This document shows, piece after piece, positions 18,196 to 26,341 of a DNA stretch of 64,000 nucleotides (the first letter of the stretch is position 1; every line of letters begins with the position of its first letter). The translations under genes were made by a program, and so were the position numbers. Origin of the DNA: Polyangiaceae bacterium (GTDB lineage: Bacteria > Myxococcota_A > Polyangia > Polyangiales > Polyangiaceae). The notes under the pieces were generated by a model that was given only the letters and a program-made list of their open reading frames with translations, was not told the origin of the DNA and did not search any database. The DNA is taken from the NCBI GenBank assembly GCA_016719945.1, contig JADJYE010000030.1, positions 496,001 to 560,000 of the forward strand, written 5' to 3'.

Positions 18196-19173
18196 ATGAG
18201 GCGGAGAGAGCTGCTCGTAGGTGGCGTGGGGCTCGCGGGCGCTGCCGCGTGCGGAGGCAAGAGCAACAAGACCCGGATCGCCGTCATCCCCAAGGGGACG
18301 ACGCACGAGTTCTGGAAGAGCGTGCACGCGGGGGCCATCAAGGCGTCGCGCGAGCTCGACGTGGAGATCCTGTGGAAAGGCCCGCTCAAAGAGGACGACC
18401 TCAAGGAGCAGATCGGGATCGTCGAGAGCTTCGTGTCGCAGGGGGTGAGCGGCATCGTGCTCGCGCCGCTCAACGACAAGGCGCTGGTGCAGCCCGTGAA
18501 AGGGGCGAAGAACGCCAAGATCCCCACGGTGATCTTCGACTCTTCGCTGCAGGGCGAGGAGCACGTCAGCTACGTCGCGACCGACAACGTCGCGGCGGGC
18601 AGGCTCGGCGGTGAGCGCCTCGCGAAGACCCTCGGCGCGAAGGGCAGCGTGATCCTCCTGCGCTACCTCGAGGGGTCGGCGAGCACCGCCCAGCGCGAGC
18701 AGGGCTTCTTGGAGGCGATGAAGGCCAACGCCGACCTCAAGGTCGTCAGCGATAACCAATATGGGGGCGCGACGACGGAGAGCGCTTCCACGGCCGCAGA
18801 GACGCTGCTCGTCGCGCAGGGGGCCGACAAGGGCCAGGTCGCCGGCGTGTTCTGTCCGAACGAGTCGACGACCTTCGGCATGCTGCTCGCCCTCGAGAAG
18901 CTCGGCCTCGCCGGCAAGGTGAAGCTCGTTGGCTTCGACGCGTCCGACAAGCTCGTCGCCGGTCTGAAGGACGGCAAGATCGACGGGCTCGTCCTGCAAA
19001 ATCCGCTGAACATGGGCTACCTCGCAGTCAAGACGATGGTCCAGCACCTGAAGAAGGAGTCGATCGACAAGCTGATCGACACCGGGGCGCGCGTAGCCGA
19101 CAAAGAGAACATGGACAGCGCGGAGCTGAAGGAGCTGCTCAAACCGGACCTCACGCCCTACCTGGGCCAGTGA
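18196..19173 (+). CDS. Sugar ABC transporter substrate-binding lipoprotein
   Basis: The 325-aa protein has a twin-Arg and hydrophobic leader ending in lipobox GAAAC, then a periplasmic-binding fold of the ribose/rhamnose type. IAVIPKGTTHEFWKSVHAGA is the classic first strand-helix of this family, and GIVLAPLND and GFDASDKLV are other conserved parts. It should capture a monosaccharide and deliver it to the membrane components encoded next. It starts 24 bp after the aldolase/dehydrogenase stop and overlaps the ATPase gene by 4 nt. The preceding enzyme points to rhamnose or a related sugar, but specificity cannot be read from sequence. Confidence 0.92.
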   Translation: MRRRELLVGGVGLAGAAACGGKSNKTRIAVIPKGTTHEFWKSVHAGAIKASRELDVEILWKGPLKEDDLKEQIGIVESFVSQGVSGIVLAPLNDKALVQPVKGAKNAKIPTVIFDSSLQGEEHVSYVATDNVAAGRLGGERLAKTLGAKGSVILLRYLEGSASTAQREQGFLEAMKANADLKVVSDNQYGGATTESASTAAETLLVAQGADKGQVAGVFCPNESTTFGMLLALEKLGLAGKVKLVGFDASDKLVAGLKDGKIDGLVLQNPLNMGYLAVKTMVQHLKKESIDKLIDTGARVADKENMDSAELKELLKPDLTPYLGQ

Positions 19174-20678
19174 GCGGCGACGCCGAGGCCACGCAGGTCG
19201 GGCCGCCGCTGCTCGTCGCGCGCGGCGTGGCGAAGTCGTTCGGCGCCACGGCCGCCCTGCGCGACGGCACGTTCTGCGTGCGCGCTGGGGAGGTCCACGC
19301 GTTGATGGGCGAGAACGGCGCGGGCAAGAGCACGCTGCTCGGCGTGCTGGCGGGCCTGCACCGCGCCGACGCTGGGGTGATCGAGCTCGAGGGGCGCCCG
19401 TTCGCGCCGCGCAGCGCGGCCGACGCGCGCGCGGCGGGCATCGCGATCGTTCCCCAGGAGCCTGCGCTGTGCGACCACCTGACCGTCGTCGAGAACATCA
19501 CGCTCGGCGTCGAGCCGACGAGGGCAGGCTTCGTCCGCGCTCAGGAGGCGCGCGCGGTCGCGAAGCGGGCGCTCGCGCCTCTCGGCGTCGACGTCGACCT
19601 CACACGCCTCGGCGCGGCGCTGGCGCCCGCAGAGCGTCAGGTGGTGTGCATCGCGAGGGCGCTCGCGCAGTCGATCGTGAAGGTCCTCATCCTCGACGAG
19701 CCGACGAGCAGCCTCACCCACGCAGAGGCAGATCCCGTCCTCGAGGCGGTGCGCACCCTCGCGGCCTCGGGCGTGTGTGTCCTGTACGTGTCTCACACGC
19801 TCGGCGAGGTCGTGCGCGTCGCGAGCACGTTCACCGTGCTGCGCAATGGCGAGACCGTGAAGTCAGGCTCGATGTCGGGCGTCGGGGTCAGCGAGCTGAC
19901 CGAGCTCTTGCTCGGGCACTCCGTGGAGGCCCGAGCGCGCGCTGAGCGCGCGCTCGGGCCGACGGTCCTGTCGGCCAAGGACGTCGCGGGCGCCAGGCTG
20001 CCCGCGGGCGTCTCCTTCGAGCTGTCGAAGGGGGAGATCCTCGGGGTCTTCGGGCTGATGGGCTCCGGTCGCACGGAGCTTGTGCGCGCCCTGTTCGGCC
20101 TCGATCGCGCGCTGCGAGGCGAGGTGCGGATCGGCGGCGCGCCGCCCACGGCCGCGACCCCCGCGAGGCGGCTCTCCGAGCGCGTGGGGATGCTCAGCGA
20201 GGATCGCAAGTCCGAGGGGCTCGCGCTCGCCATGTCCGTCGCGGACAACGTGACGCTCTCGCGGCTCGAGCCGGTCTCGCGCTTTGGGTTCGTGTCCACG
20301 GCGGCGCAGGCCGCCGCGACGCAGCGCTTGATCGAGCAGCTCTCCATCCGCTGCAGCGGTCCGGAGGCGCCCGCCTCGTCGCTGTCCGGGGGCAACCAGC
20401 AGAAGGTCGCGCTCGCGCGCCTGCTGCACCACGACGTAGACGTGCTCCTGCTCGACGAGCCGACGCGCGGCATCGACATCGGCAGCCGCGAGCTGATCTA
20501 TGATCTTGCCGTCGAGCTCGCGGCGCGGGGCAAGTCGATCCTCTGGATATCGAGCCAGCCGGCCGAGCTGCTCGGGGTCTGCGATCGCGTCGCGGTCATG
20601 CGCCGTGGGGTGCTGGGCGCGCCGCGTCCCGCGCGCGAGCTCGACGAGCGCGCGCTGCTCGCCGAGGCCGCCTCGTGA
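19170..20678 (+). CDS. Sugar ABC transporter ATP-binding protein (RbsA/MglA family, two ATPase domains)
   Basis: The 502-aa protein starts at GTG 19170, overlapping the binding-protein stop. The first nucleotide-binding domain has Walker A GENGAGKST at 47-55 and Walker B ILDEPTSSL. The second has the degenerate GLMGSGRTE in place of a Walker A, the signature LSGGNQQK and Walker B LLDEPTRGIDIG. This asymmetric tandem arrangement is diagnostic of the carbohydrate uptake CUT2 class, which powers import of ribose, rhamnose, galactose and similar sugars. It overlaps the permease gene start by 4 nt, so the three genes are one translationally coupled unit. Confidence 0.95.
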   Translation: MSGDAEATQVGPPLLVARGVAKSFGATAALRDGTFCVRAGEVHALMGENGAGKSTLLGVLAGLHRADAGVIELEGRPFAPRSAADARAAGIAIVPQEPALCDHLTVVENITLGVEPTRAGFVRAQEARAVAKRALAPLGVDVDLTRLGAALAPAERQVVCIARALAQSIVKVLILDEPTSSLTHAEADPVLEAVRTLAASGVCVLYVSHTLGEVVRVASTFTVLRNGETVKSGSMSGVGVSELTELLLGHSVEARARAERALGPTVLSAKDVAGARLPAGVSFELSKGEILGVFGLMGSGRTELVRALFGLDRALRGEVRIGGAPPTAATPARRLSERVGMLSEDRKSEGLALAMSVADNVTLSRLEPVSRFGFVSTAAQAAATQRLIEQLSIRCSGPEAPASSLSGGNQQKVALARLLHHDVDVLLLDEPTRGIDIGSRELIYDLAVELAARGKSILWISSQPAELLGVCDRVAVMRRGVLGAPRPARELDERALLAEAAS

Positions 20679-21646
20679 GCGCGCCGCAAGGCCTGGAGGC
20701 GCGTGCGCGCAGCTTTCTGGCGCAGCCCTGGGTCGGGCCGCTCGTCGCGCTCGTCTCGGTGTACGTCCTGTTCGCGGTCCTCACGCCGGAGACCTTCCTG
20801 CGAGGCATCGCGCTGGAGACCATGGCGCGTCACACGGTCGTCGTGGCGCTGTGCGCGGTGGGCATGACCCTGGTCATCGTGCAGGGGGGCATCGACCTCT
20901 CGGTCGGCTCGGTCGTCGCGCTGGTGACGGTGGTCACGGCCAGCGCGGCGCGGGCAGGCCATGGCCCCCTCGTCGCGGCGCTCGCCGGGATGGCGGCAGG
21001 CGCTCTGTGCGGCGCGCTCAACGGCGCCCTCGTGGCGACGCTCAAGATCACGCCGTTCATCGTCACCCTGGGCACCATGAGCGGCCTGAGAGGCCTCGCG
21101 AAGGGGCTGGCCGACGAGCAGAAGATCGACGCCGACGCGCGCGGCCTCGACGGGCTCATGATGAGCGACGAGGCGAGCGTGCTGCCGGTCCCCCCGGGCG
21201 TGTTCATCGCGCTCGCGGCGGCGGTGGCCGGGGCGGTCTTGCTCGCGTTCTCGAGGTTCGGGCGCCACGTGGTCGCCACGGGGTCGAGCCCAGCCACCGC
21301 GCGCCTCTCGGGCATCTCCATTCCGCGCGTGACGTTCCTCACCTACGCGCTCGCCGGCCTGATGGCCGGCGTCGCCGGCGTCATGGAGTTCTCGACGCTC
21401 ACGGTCGGCGACCCCACCGACTCGCTCGGCCTCGAGCTCGAGGTCATCGCCGCGGTCGTCATCGGCGGCGGCTCCCTGTTCGGGGGGCAGGGGTCGGTCG
21501 CCGGCAGCCTGCTCGGCGCGATGCTGATGACGGTCATCGCCACGGGCGCCACCCACCTCGGCATCGCCAACTGGATCCAGGAGATCCTGACCGGCGCGAT
21601 CATCGTCGTCGCGGTGACGGTCGATCGCTGGAGGCACGTGGCCTGA
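20675..21646 (+). CDS. Sugar ABC transporter permease (RbsC family)
   Basis: The 323-aa membrane protein starts at GTG 20675, overlapping the ATPase gene stop. About eight to ten hydrophobic segments are visible. The conserved family stretches are present: VGMTLVIVQGGIDLSVGSVV, TPFIVTLGTMSGLRG, YALAGLMAGVAGV and VIGGGSLFGGQGSV. CUT2 permeases usually act as homodimers, so a single permease gene is enough. The 3' end of this gene and the flanking DNA are partly duplicated at 26342-26417, about 4.7 kb downstream. Confidence 0.94.
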   Translation: MSAPQGLEARARSFLAQPWVGPLVALVSVYVLFAVLTPETFLRGIALETMARHTVVVALCAVGMTLVIVQGGIDLSVGSVVALVTVVTASAARAGHGPLVAALAGMAAGALCGALNGALVATLKITPFIVTLGTMSGLRGLAKGLADEQKIDADARGLDGLMMSDEASVLPVPPGVFIALAAAVAGAVLLAFSRFGRHVVATGSSPATARLSGISIPRVTFLTYALAGLMAGVAGVMEFSTLTVGDPTDSLGLELEVIAAVVIGGGSLFGGQGSVAGSLLGAMLMTVIATGATHLGIANWIQEILTGAIIVVAVTVDRWRHVA

Positions 21647-21690
21647 GGGGCGCACCGGCGCGGACTCGGGTCGGGGGACGATGACGGTCA
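21614..21690. repeat. Copy A of a 76-77 bp imperfect direct repeat (permease 3' end plus flank)
   Basis: This stretch covers the last codons of the permease (VTVDRWRHVA, stop) and the following GGGGCGC...GGGGGACGATGACGGTCA. It aligns at about 80% by eye with 26342-26417. The final 18 bp also recur at 21725-21742. The two long copies bracket the decayed island in between. Confidence 0.8.
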
Positions 21691-22180
21691 TGCCCCGTCT
21701 CGGGCACGGCGCCCCATCCACCGAGGGGGACGATGACGGTCACGATGACGCTCATCGTCGGCTCTGCCCGCGGCCCGGTCGCACGGGCCGCGCTCGCGGG
21801 CTGGGCAAGTGACAGAGATGGCGACCCTGCTCGGCAGGGTGGGGGTCTTCGTCACAGAACGCGCCGGCTCGGCGGGGCCAAAGGCAGAGCCGCTTGCGAA
21901 AGTGGTCGCATTGCGGCGGTGTGGCACCGCCGGCGACGGCTCAACATGGACAGCAATGGCGACCCTGCTCGGCAGGGTGGTTGTCGCTGTCACTCGGCCG
22001 TGCGCCGCGGGCGTGAAGCGCGCCGTGAGCGTGGGTGAACCTATAGCTGATGCCCCCCTCGGGCGCGCTGCGCGCGCCCGGTCCCCCCTTGCTCGCTGCG
22101 CTCGCGGGGGGACCAAGGCGCCGCTCCCCGCGAGGCCCACCCTGTTCGTCATCGCAAGCCCAAGGGCTCTACCCCCCGCC
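21690..22180. other. Gene-free stretch with REP-like palindromes
   Basis: About 490 bp hold no believable gene. Two near-copies 138 bp apart share a core ACCCTGC-TCG-GCAGGGT (21824-21840 and 21962-21978), a perfect 7-bp stem with a 3-nt loop, inside longer imperfect arms of about 20 bp. Two further hairpins follow: GGGCGCGC-TGC-GCGCGCCC at 22061-22079, and GGTCCCCCC (22080-22088) with GGGGGGACC (22106-22114). They could be mobile REP-like repeats or serve as terminators for the sugar operon; no T-tract is seen. Confidence 0.6.
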
Positions 22181-22599
22181 GCGCTGCACCTTCGCCACTC
22201 CGGCCCCCGCTACCGCGGCTGCACCCGAATCGCGCCTTGGAGCGATGGCACGGTGGCGCTCGTGCTCGAGCCGCTCGACCTCTGCGCGCGGATCGCCGCG
22301 CTGATCCCGCCGCCCAGGTTTCACATGATCCGGCCGAGGTCCGCAAGCTCCGTCAGTTGCTACCACGGCGTGCTCAGCTCGCACGCCAAGCTCCGACCCG
22401 AGGTCGTGCCGAAGGCGGAAGAAACGGGACCGAAGCAGCTCGCGCGCTCTTCGAGCATGACAGGACCGTCCTGCCTCCGGAGCCGCGGAAGAGGCCGTGG
22501 GCCTGGCTCCTCCGCCACGTCTTCCAAGTCGACGTCGTCACCTGCCTCCGATCGCGTTTCGAGGTTCCCAAGCGCCGGCTAAGCGCTCGAACTTCCTAA
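22180..22599 (+). mobile_element. Remnant of an IS91-family (Y2) transposase gene, C-terminal part
   Basis: The plus strand reads APWSDGTVALVLEPLDLCARIAALIPPPRF and then, after an interruption, YHGVLSSHAKLRPEVVP. These match the C-terminal region of IS91-type transposases (the ...PPPR..YHGVLA.HA.LR..VVP block). A frame change leads to RPWAWLLRHVFQVDVVTC, the next conserved block, but the usual Cys-x-x-Cys zinc finger is lost. The N-terminal catalytic half with the two tyrosines is absent, so the element is dead. The region ends with TCGAACTTCCTAAGCG, which recurs at 25455-25506. Confidence 0.75.
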
Positions 22600-22602
22600 G
22601 CG

Positions 22603-22767
22603 GTGGCCGAGCCGCTCGCGAGCGGCGACCTCGTTCGCCTCCTCTCCGCGTACGAGCCGCCCCCGATGCCGGTCCGCATCATTCGCCCGGCGAACAGCGC
22701 GCGGACGGCGAACGTGCGCGCCTTCGTCGACCTGGCGAGCGCGCGATTGCGGGAGGCGCTGGCCTGA
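22603..22767 (+). pseudogene. C-terminal fragment of a LysR-family regulator
   Basis: Fifty-four codons from 22603 to a TGA at 22767 read VAEPLASGDLVRLLSAYEPPP...ANVRAFVDLASARLREAL. This is the characteristic end of LysR-type regulators (G.LV.LL..Y.PPP...., then VRAFVD). The DNA-binding and most of the effector domain are missing. The cut lies right at the end of the IS91 remnant, so transposition or associated deletion probably removed the rest. It points towards the NmrA-like gene on the other strand. Confidence 0.75.
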
Positions 22768-22850
22768 GCCTCGCCTCTGAGGTGGCGAGAGCCCGGGTGC
22801 CCCCCCGCGCTACGCGATCGGCGCAGCTCGTGAATGGATCGTCGTCTCGC

Positions 22851-23702
22851 TCAGCCGGCGAGGATCGGTTGGCGTCGCGCCCAGGTCTCGAACGAGGTCC
22901 AGGTCACGCCCGGGAAGGCGCGCGCGAGGGCGGCGCGATCCACCGCGTAGCCCGTCCGCTCGAACCACTCGTACATGAGGACGCCGTCCTCGCCCATGCC
23001 CTGTCGGATCATGTCCAGCGGCACCTGGAAGTACTGGAACGGCTTCCCGGCGACGCGCGAGAGAATGGCGACCGCGTCCTCGCCGCTGATCTCGTCGCCG
23101 ACGAGGTCGTGACGGGTTCCAGCGAACGTCGCAGGATCTTGCAGTGCGGCGATCGCGCAGACCGCGATGTCGTCCACCGCGATCTGGGCGAGCTTGCGCC
23201 CAGGCGTCAGCGGCGTGGCGTAGATGCCAGCCTTGAGCTGCTCGGTGGTGAAGTAGACGTTCTCCATGAAGTAGACGGGGGCGATGATCGCGGCACGGGC
23301 GCCGATCGAGCGGATGTGCTGCTCGACACGATACTTGCTGTCGAAATGCGGGACGCCGGTGGCCTTGTCGGCCGAGGCGACCGAGGTGTAGACGAGGTAG
23401 GCCCCCGCGGCCTTGGCCGCGTCCGCGACCGCGATGCCCTGGTGGACTTCGGCCTCGACGCCCTTCTCGAAGGGCGTCCCCATGGAGAAGACCGCGTCTG
23501 CCCCGGCCATCGCCTTGTCGAGAGACGAGCGATCTTCGAGCGAACCGACGACGAGCTGCGCGCCCGCGTCGGCGAGCGCCTTCGCCGCAGCACCGTCGGC
23601 CTTGCGCGTGAACGCGCGAACGGTGTGCCCGTTCTTCAAGAGACCTCGCGCGACCGCGCCGCCCTGCTTGCCCGTCGCTCCCGTGACCAGAATCGTGCTC
23701 AT
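22851..23702 (-). CDS. NmrA-like NAD(P)-binding oxidoreductase
   Basis: The 283-aa protein starts MSTILVTGATGKQGGAVARGLL, the glycine-rich dinucleotide-binding turn GATGxQG of NmrA/atypical SDR proteins. YTSVASAD and HFDSKYRVEQHI follow (the atypical YxxxK region). Members are NAD(P)H quinone reductases/azoreductases or redox sensors. No membrane segment is present, so it is cytosolic. It overlaps the pirin gene stop by 4 nt and is the last gene of the MarR-pirin-NmrA operon, a layout often tied to the response to quinones or other electrophiles (inference). Confidence 0.9.
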   Translation of the reverse strand: MSTILVTGATGKQGGAVARGLLKNGHTVRAFTRKADGAAAKALADAGAQLVVGSLEDRSSLDKAMAGADAVFSMGTPFEKGVEAEVHQGIAVADAAKAAGAYLVYTSVASADKATGVPHFDSKYRVEQHIRSIGARAAIIAPVYFMENVYFTTEQLKAGIYATPLTPGRKLAQIAVDDIAVCAIAALQDPATFAGTRHDLVGDEISGEDAVAILSRVAGKPFQYFQVPLDMIRQGMGEDGVLMYEWFERTGYAVDRAALARAFPGVTWTSFETWARRQPILAG

Positions 23703-24595
23703 CGTCGTTCTCCTTGCGGGTTGTCGTGACTCGTCACCGAACGTTCGATCCCGCCGAGCTTGCCGGCCCGGTAGTCGAGGATCGCTTGCTGGATCTCGCG
23801 CTCGGTGTTCATCACGAACGGCCCAGAGCGCGCGACGGGCTCGCGCAGAGGCGCGCCGGAGAGCACCAGCGCCTGCGCCCGCCCCGTCGCTGCGAGCGCG
23901 ACGCCCTCGCCTTCACCCAGCACGCCGAGCTGCCCCGAGCGGAGGGGGCGGCCCGAGACCGACAGCTCGCCCTCGAACACGTACACGAACGCGCTGTGCT
24001 CAGGCGGGATCGCAACGTCGACGGCGGCGCCCGGCTGCAGGCTCCAGTGGTGGTAGGTGATCGGGGTGCGAGTCTCGATCACGGCGCTCGCGCCGAGGGC
24101 CTCGCCGGCGATGACGTGGACGGTGGCGAGCCCATCTGGGGTCGTGCGCGACGGGATCTTCTCGCGCGGGATCTCCTGGTAGCGGGGCGCGATCATCTTG
24201 TCGCGCGCGGGCAGGTTCACCCACAGCTGAAAGCCGTGCATGCGGCCCCCCTGCTCCCGCATCGTTCGCGACGGCATCTCGGCGTGGACGATGCCGCGAC
24301 CGGCGGTCATCCATTGCACCGCGCCGGGGCCGATCTTGCCACGGTGGCCTGCGGAGTCGGCGTGCTCGGCTTCGCCCTCGAGCACGTAGGTGACCGTCTC
24401 GAAGCCGCGGTGCGGGTGGTCGGGAGCGCCCAGCGCCTCGCCCGGCGCGTATTCGATGGGGCCCATCTCGTCGAGCAGGAGGAACGGGTCTGCGTCGTCG
24501 TACGCGCCCGAGGGGAGGGGCCGGCGCACGACGAAGCCGCCACCTTCGCGCTGCTGGTGGGAGGTGACGACGCGGACGATTTCACGATTCTTCAT
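23699..24595 (-). CDS. Pirin family protein
   Basis: The 298-aa bicupin has the pirin signature: DPFLLLDEMGP, PDHPHRGFETVTYVLEGE with the metal-binding His residues, then GAVQWMTAGRGIVHAEMP and MHGFQLWVNLP. The second cupin domain follows, with an open C-terminus. Bacterial pirins with the HPHRGFE...E site can act as quercetin 2,3-dioxygenases or as iron-dependent regulators. It lies between the MarR regulator, which it overlaps by 14 nt, and the NmrA-like gene, which it overlaps by 4 nt, so all three are one transcript. Confidence 0.93.
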   Translation of the reverse strand: MKNREIVRVVTSHQQREGGGFVVRRPLPSGAYDDADPFLLLDEMGPIEYAPGEALGAPDHPHRGFETVTYVLEGEAEHADSAGHRGKIGPGAVQWMTAGRGIVHAEMPSRTMREQGGRMHGFQLWVNLPARDKMIAPRYQEIPREKIPSRTTPDGLATVHVIAGEALGASAVIETRTPITYHHWSLQPGAAVDVAIPPEHSAFVYVFEGELSVSGRPLRSGQLGVLGEGEGVALAATGRAQALVLSGAPLREPVARSGPFVMNTEREIQQAILDYRAGKLGGIERSVTSHDNPQGERR

Positions 24596-25037
24596 GGGTC
24601 GCTCTCCAGACCTCCTCGGCGCTCTTGCCGAGCTTCTTCACCAGGGTCGTGAGGGTGGCCCGCTCGCTCTCGGTCAGCCCGGAGCAGGCCTTGTCCATCG
24701 CGCGCTTGTGCTGCGCGAAGGCCGCGGCGATCTTCTCCTTGCCCTTCTTCGTGAGCGAGACGGTGCGCACGCGGCGATCGCTCGCGTCGAGGGTTCGCAC
24801 GACGAGTCCGCGCGCCTCCAGCCGATCGACGGCGGTGGTGATCGAGCCGGTGGTCAGGTCGACGCGCCGGCCGATCGTGCTCACGGGCTGCGCCCCGTGG
24901 TGGAGCAGGAGCTCCAGGACAGCGAAGTCCGAGAAGCACATCTCCAGCCCTTCCACGCTCCGGCTCGCGTGGCGGGCGAGCGAGCGGTGCGCCTTCATGA
25001 GGACGAGCCACAGGTGCGTGCCGGACGTGTCAGCCAC
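24582..25037 (-). CDS. MarR-family transcriptional regulator
   Basis: From GTG 25037 the protein is 151 aa, the normal size. A further upstream ATG would run through the operator and is rejected. The winged helix-turn-helix is clear: FSDFAVLELLLHHGAQPVSTIGRRVDLTTGSITTAVDRLEARGLV, then the wing RTLDASDRRVRTVSLTKKG. It should repress its own operon (pirin and NmrA-like genes) until it binds a phenolic or quinone-like ligand or is oxidised. Paired palindromes 10-37 nt upstream of the start fit autorepression. Confidence 0.9.
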   Translation of the reverse strand: MADTSGTHLWLVLMKAHRSLARHASRSVEGLEMCFSDFAVLELLLHHGAQPVSTIGRRVDLTTGSITTAVDRLEARGLVVRTLDASDRRVRTVSLTKKGKEKIAAAFAQHKRAMDKACSGLTESERATLTTLVKKLGKSAEEVWRATHEES

Positions 25038-25046
25038 GCGAGAAAG

Positions 25047-25074
25047 CTTGATCACAAGAATCTTGATGTCAAGA
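25047..25074 (-). promoter_or_regulatory. Probable MarR operator: two adjacent inverted repeats
   Basis: TCTTGA-TG-TCAAGA at 25061-25074 is a perfect 6-bp inverted repeat of the TTGA...TCAA type bound by MarR dimers. CTTG-ATCA-CAAG at 25047-25058 is a second one. Read on the minus strand, the first contains TTGACA, a consensus -35 hexamer, so binding would block the promoter of the MarR/pirin/NmrA operon directly. Confidence 0.65.
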
Positions 25075-25077
25075 CAT

Positions 25078-25299
25078 ATGCGACCTCGCCGGTCGCAGCT
25101 CTTCACGCATGGCCTCGACTGTAACGCCATCAACGAACCCGATGACCGCCCCCCCGGATTGCTCTTCTACCTAGTCAAACGTCGTCTTCGGGCGATTGCT
25201 GATCACCCCGAGGACGCGGAGCTGTTTCCGCTCATCGATCCGGGAGCGATGTCTCGCAAGCTCCGCGGTCAGCTCCGCCTCGCCTTCTCGGCGGTGTGA
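25078..25299 (+). pseudogene. Short unrecognised coding-like fragment
   Basis: A 73-codon open frame ends GLLFYLVKRRLRAIADHPEDAELFPLIDPGAMSRKLRGQLRLAFSAV. The composition from about residue 20 is protein-like and resembles the tail of a larger helical protein; the end weakly recalls DUF294-type nucleotidyltransferases. Its start lies inside the MarR operator region and no upstream part is present, so it is most likely a leftover 3' end. From 25300 to 25454 I see no coding signal. Confidence 0.3.
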
Positions 25300-25454
25300 G
25301 CGAGCGACCCACCAAGCGGCCCCGTGGGTGACTGTCCCGGGATTCGTCCATTCCGTGCTCCGACCGGCCCCCCCGGTTGGGCCTCCGATCCGACGGGGCG
25401 ACCCGATCTTCTTCCATCGCGCCTGTGCCCCCAAGGCCGGCCCGTCCCGGAGGC

Positions 25455-25506
25455 GCACACCTTCAGGTCGACGTTCGTCACAGATCGCGGTTCGAACTTC
25501 CTAAGC
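25455..25506 (+). mobile_element. Second short remnant of an IS91-type element end
   Basis: CACACCTTCAGGTCGACGTT...GTCACAGATCGCG...TTCGAACTTCCTAAGCG matches, with gaps, the last part of the IS91-family transposase remnant around 22517-22602, including the 15-bp end TCGAACTTCCTAAGCG. It is a solo, scrambled terminus with no transposase frame. It may mark another insertion or a rearranged copy of the first. Confidence 0.5.
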
Positions 25507-25511
25507 GTCGC

Positions 25512-25931
25512 CTACCTCGACAAAGTCTTCTGTGCGTAGTCCATCATGCAGTCCATGAAGGCCCGGCAGGTGCCGCTGGGCAAACACTCCTCGTACATCG
25601 CGACGGTCTTGTCGTCGTCGGCACATTGGGCGGTGCCGTCCTTTTCCTTCGTGGAGACCATCGCCTTCGCCTCGGCGCCCATCAGCTCGCCGACGCACTG
25701 CTCGTAACGGTCCGCCGCCTTCTTGCACGTGACCTTCGGGTCTGCGCGCTTCGCGGGCGCGTCCGACGGGGCGGCCGATGGTGATGTGGGCCCTCCAGCA
25801 AACCAACCGAGCTGGCTCGCGAGGACGACCGCGCCGCCGAGCAGCACGGCGACGCCGATGGCGACCCCCATGGGCCGGCCGCCTTGCTTCCGGTCTCCGG
25901 CCGTGACCGCCCCATACGGATCGTCAGGCAT
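25512..25931 (-). CDS. Small membrane-anchored Cys-containing hypothetical protein
   Basis: The 139-aa product has a polar N-terminus (MPDDPYGAVTAGDRKQGGRP), one transmembrane helix at about residues 21-44 (MGVAIGVAVLLGGAVVLASQ), a Pro/Ser/Ala linker and a C-terminal domain. That domain has six Cys (CKKAADRYEQC, QC, EEC, TC, DC), spaced as expected for a small disulfide-bonded helical fold outside the cytoplasm. I do not recognise the family. It lies alone between decayed sequences but shows no damage itself. Confidence 0.65.
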   Translation of the reverse strand: MPDDPYGAVTAGDRKQGGRPMGVAIGVAVLLGGAVVLASQLGWFAGGPTSPSAAPSDAPAKRADPKVTCKKAADRYEQCVGELMGAEAKAMVSTKEKDGTAQCADDDKTVAMYEECLPSGTCRAFMDCMMDYAQKTLSR

Positions 25932-25973
25932 GCTCGCCTGGTACGCCGGCGCGCCCGAGAGCTTCCCTCACGG

Positions 25974-26286
25974 CTATCGAAGCAGGTCCAGCAACTCGTC
26001 GGCGATCGCGAGGCAGGCCGTCAGGCCTGGGGATTCGATGCCGAAGAGGCTCACGAGGCCTGCGATGCCGTGCTCGGCGGGTCCTTGGATCACGAAGTCC
26101 GCATCCTTCTCGCCCTCGCGACGATCTTGGGCGGATCCCCAGATCATGCAGAGCTTCCTCGCGGATCCAAGCCAACCGCCGGATACCTCGTGCATCGAGG
26201 GCATGGCCCCGACCGACTTCGCGAACCCTCCGGCTGAGTGGCTCGCGCTCGTTGGGGTCGGGGACCTCTGGGAGAACGACTGACAC
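25974..26286 (-). pseudogene. 3' remnant of an FAD-dependent oxidoreductase (L-2-hydroxyglutarate oxidase-like)
   Basis: On the minus strand, DADFVIQGPAEHGIAGLVSLFGIESPGLTACLAIADEL near the stop at 25974 is the characteristic C-terminus of LhgO/YgaF-type FAD oxidoreductases (...DFVIQGP..HG..GLV.LFGIESPGLTA.LAI...). The preceding block, DLGIRPRSSRGREG (compare YAGIRPK), is in a different frame, and nothing of the FAD-binding N-terminus exists upstream. The gene is therefore truncated and frameshifted. Confidence 0.7.
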
Positions 26287-26341
26287 GCCTGCTCATCGGC
26301 GGCGAGGCTTCGGAAGTCCGGCGCGGTCCGGTACTATGGTG

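Noticed and set aside
21809..22582. 257-aa open frame as a complete gene
   Set aside because: Only the second half resembles an IS91 transposase, and that part is truncated and frameshifted; the first half covers palindromic repeats.
22180..25506. Intact IS91/ISCR composite element carrying the MarR operon
   Set aside because: The transposase lacks its catalytic half and the second end has no transposase; it can only be a remnant, kept as a finding.
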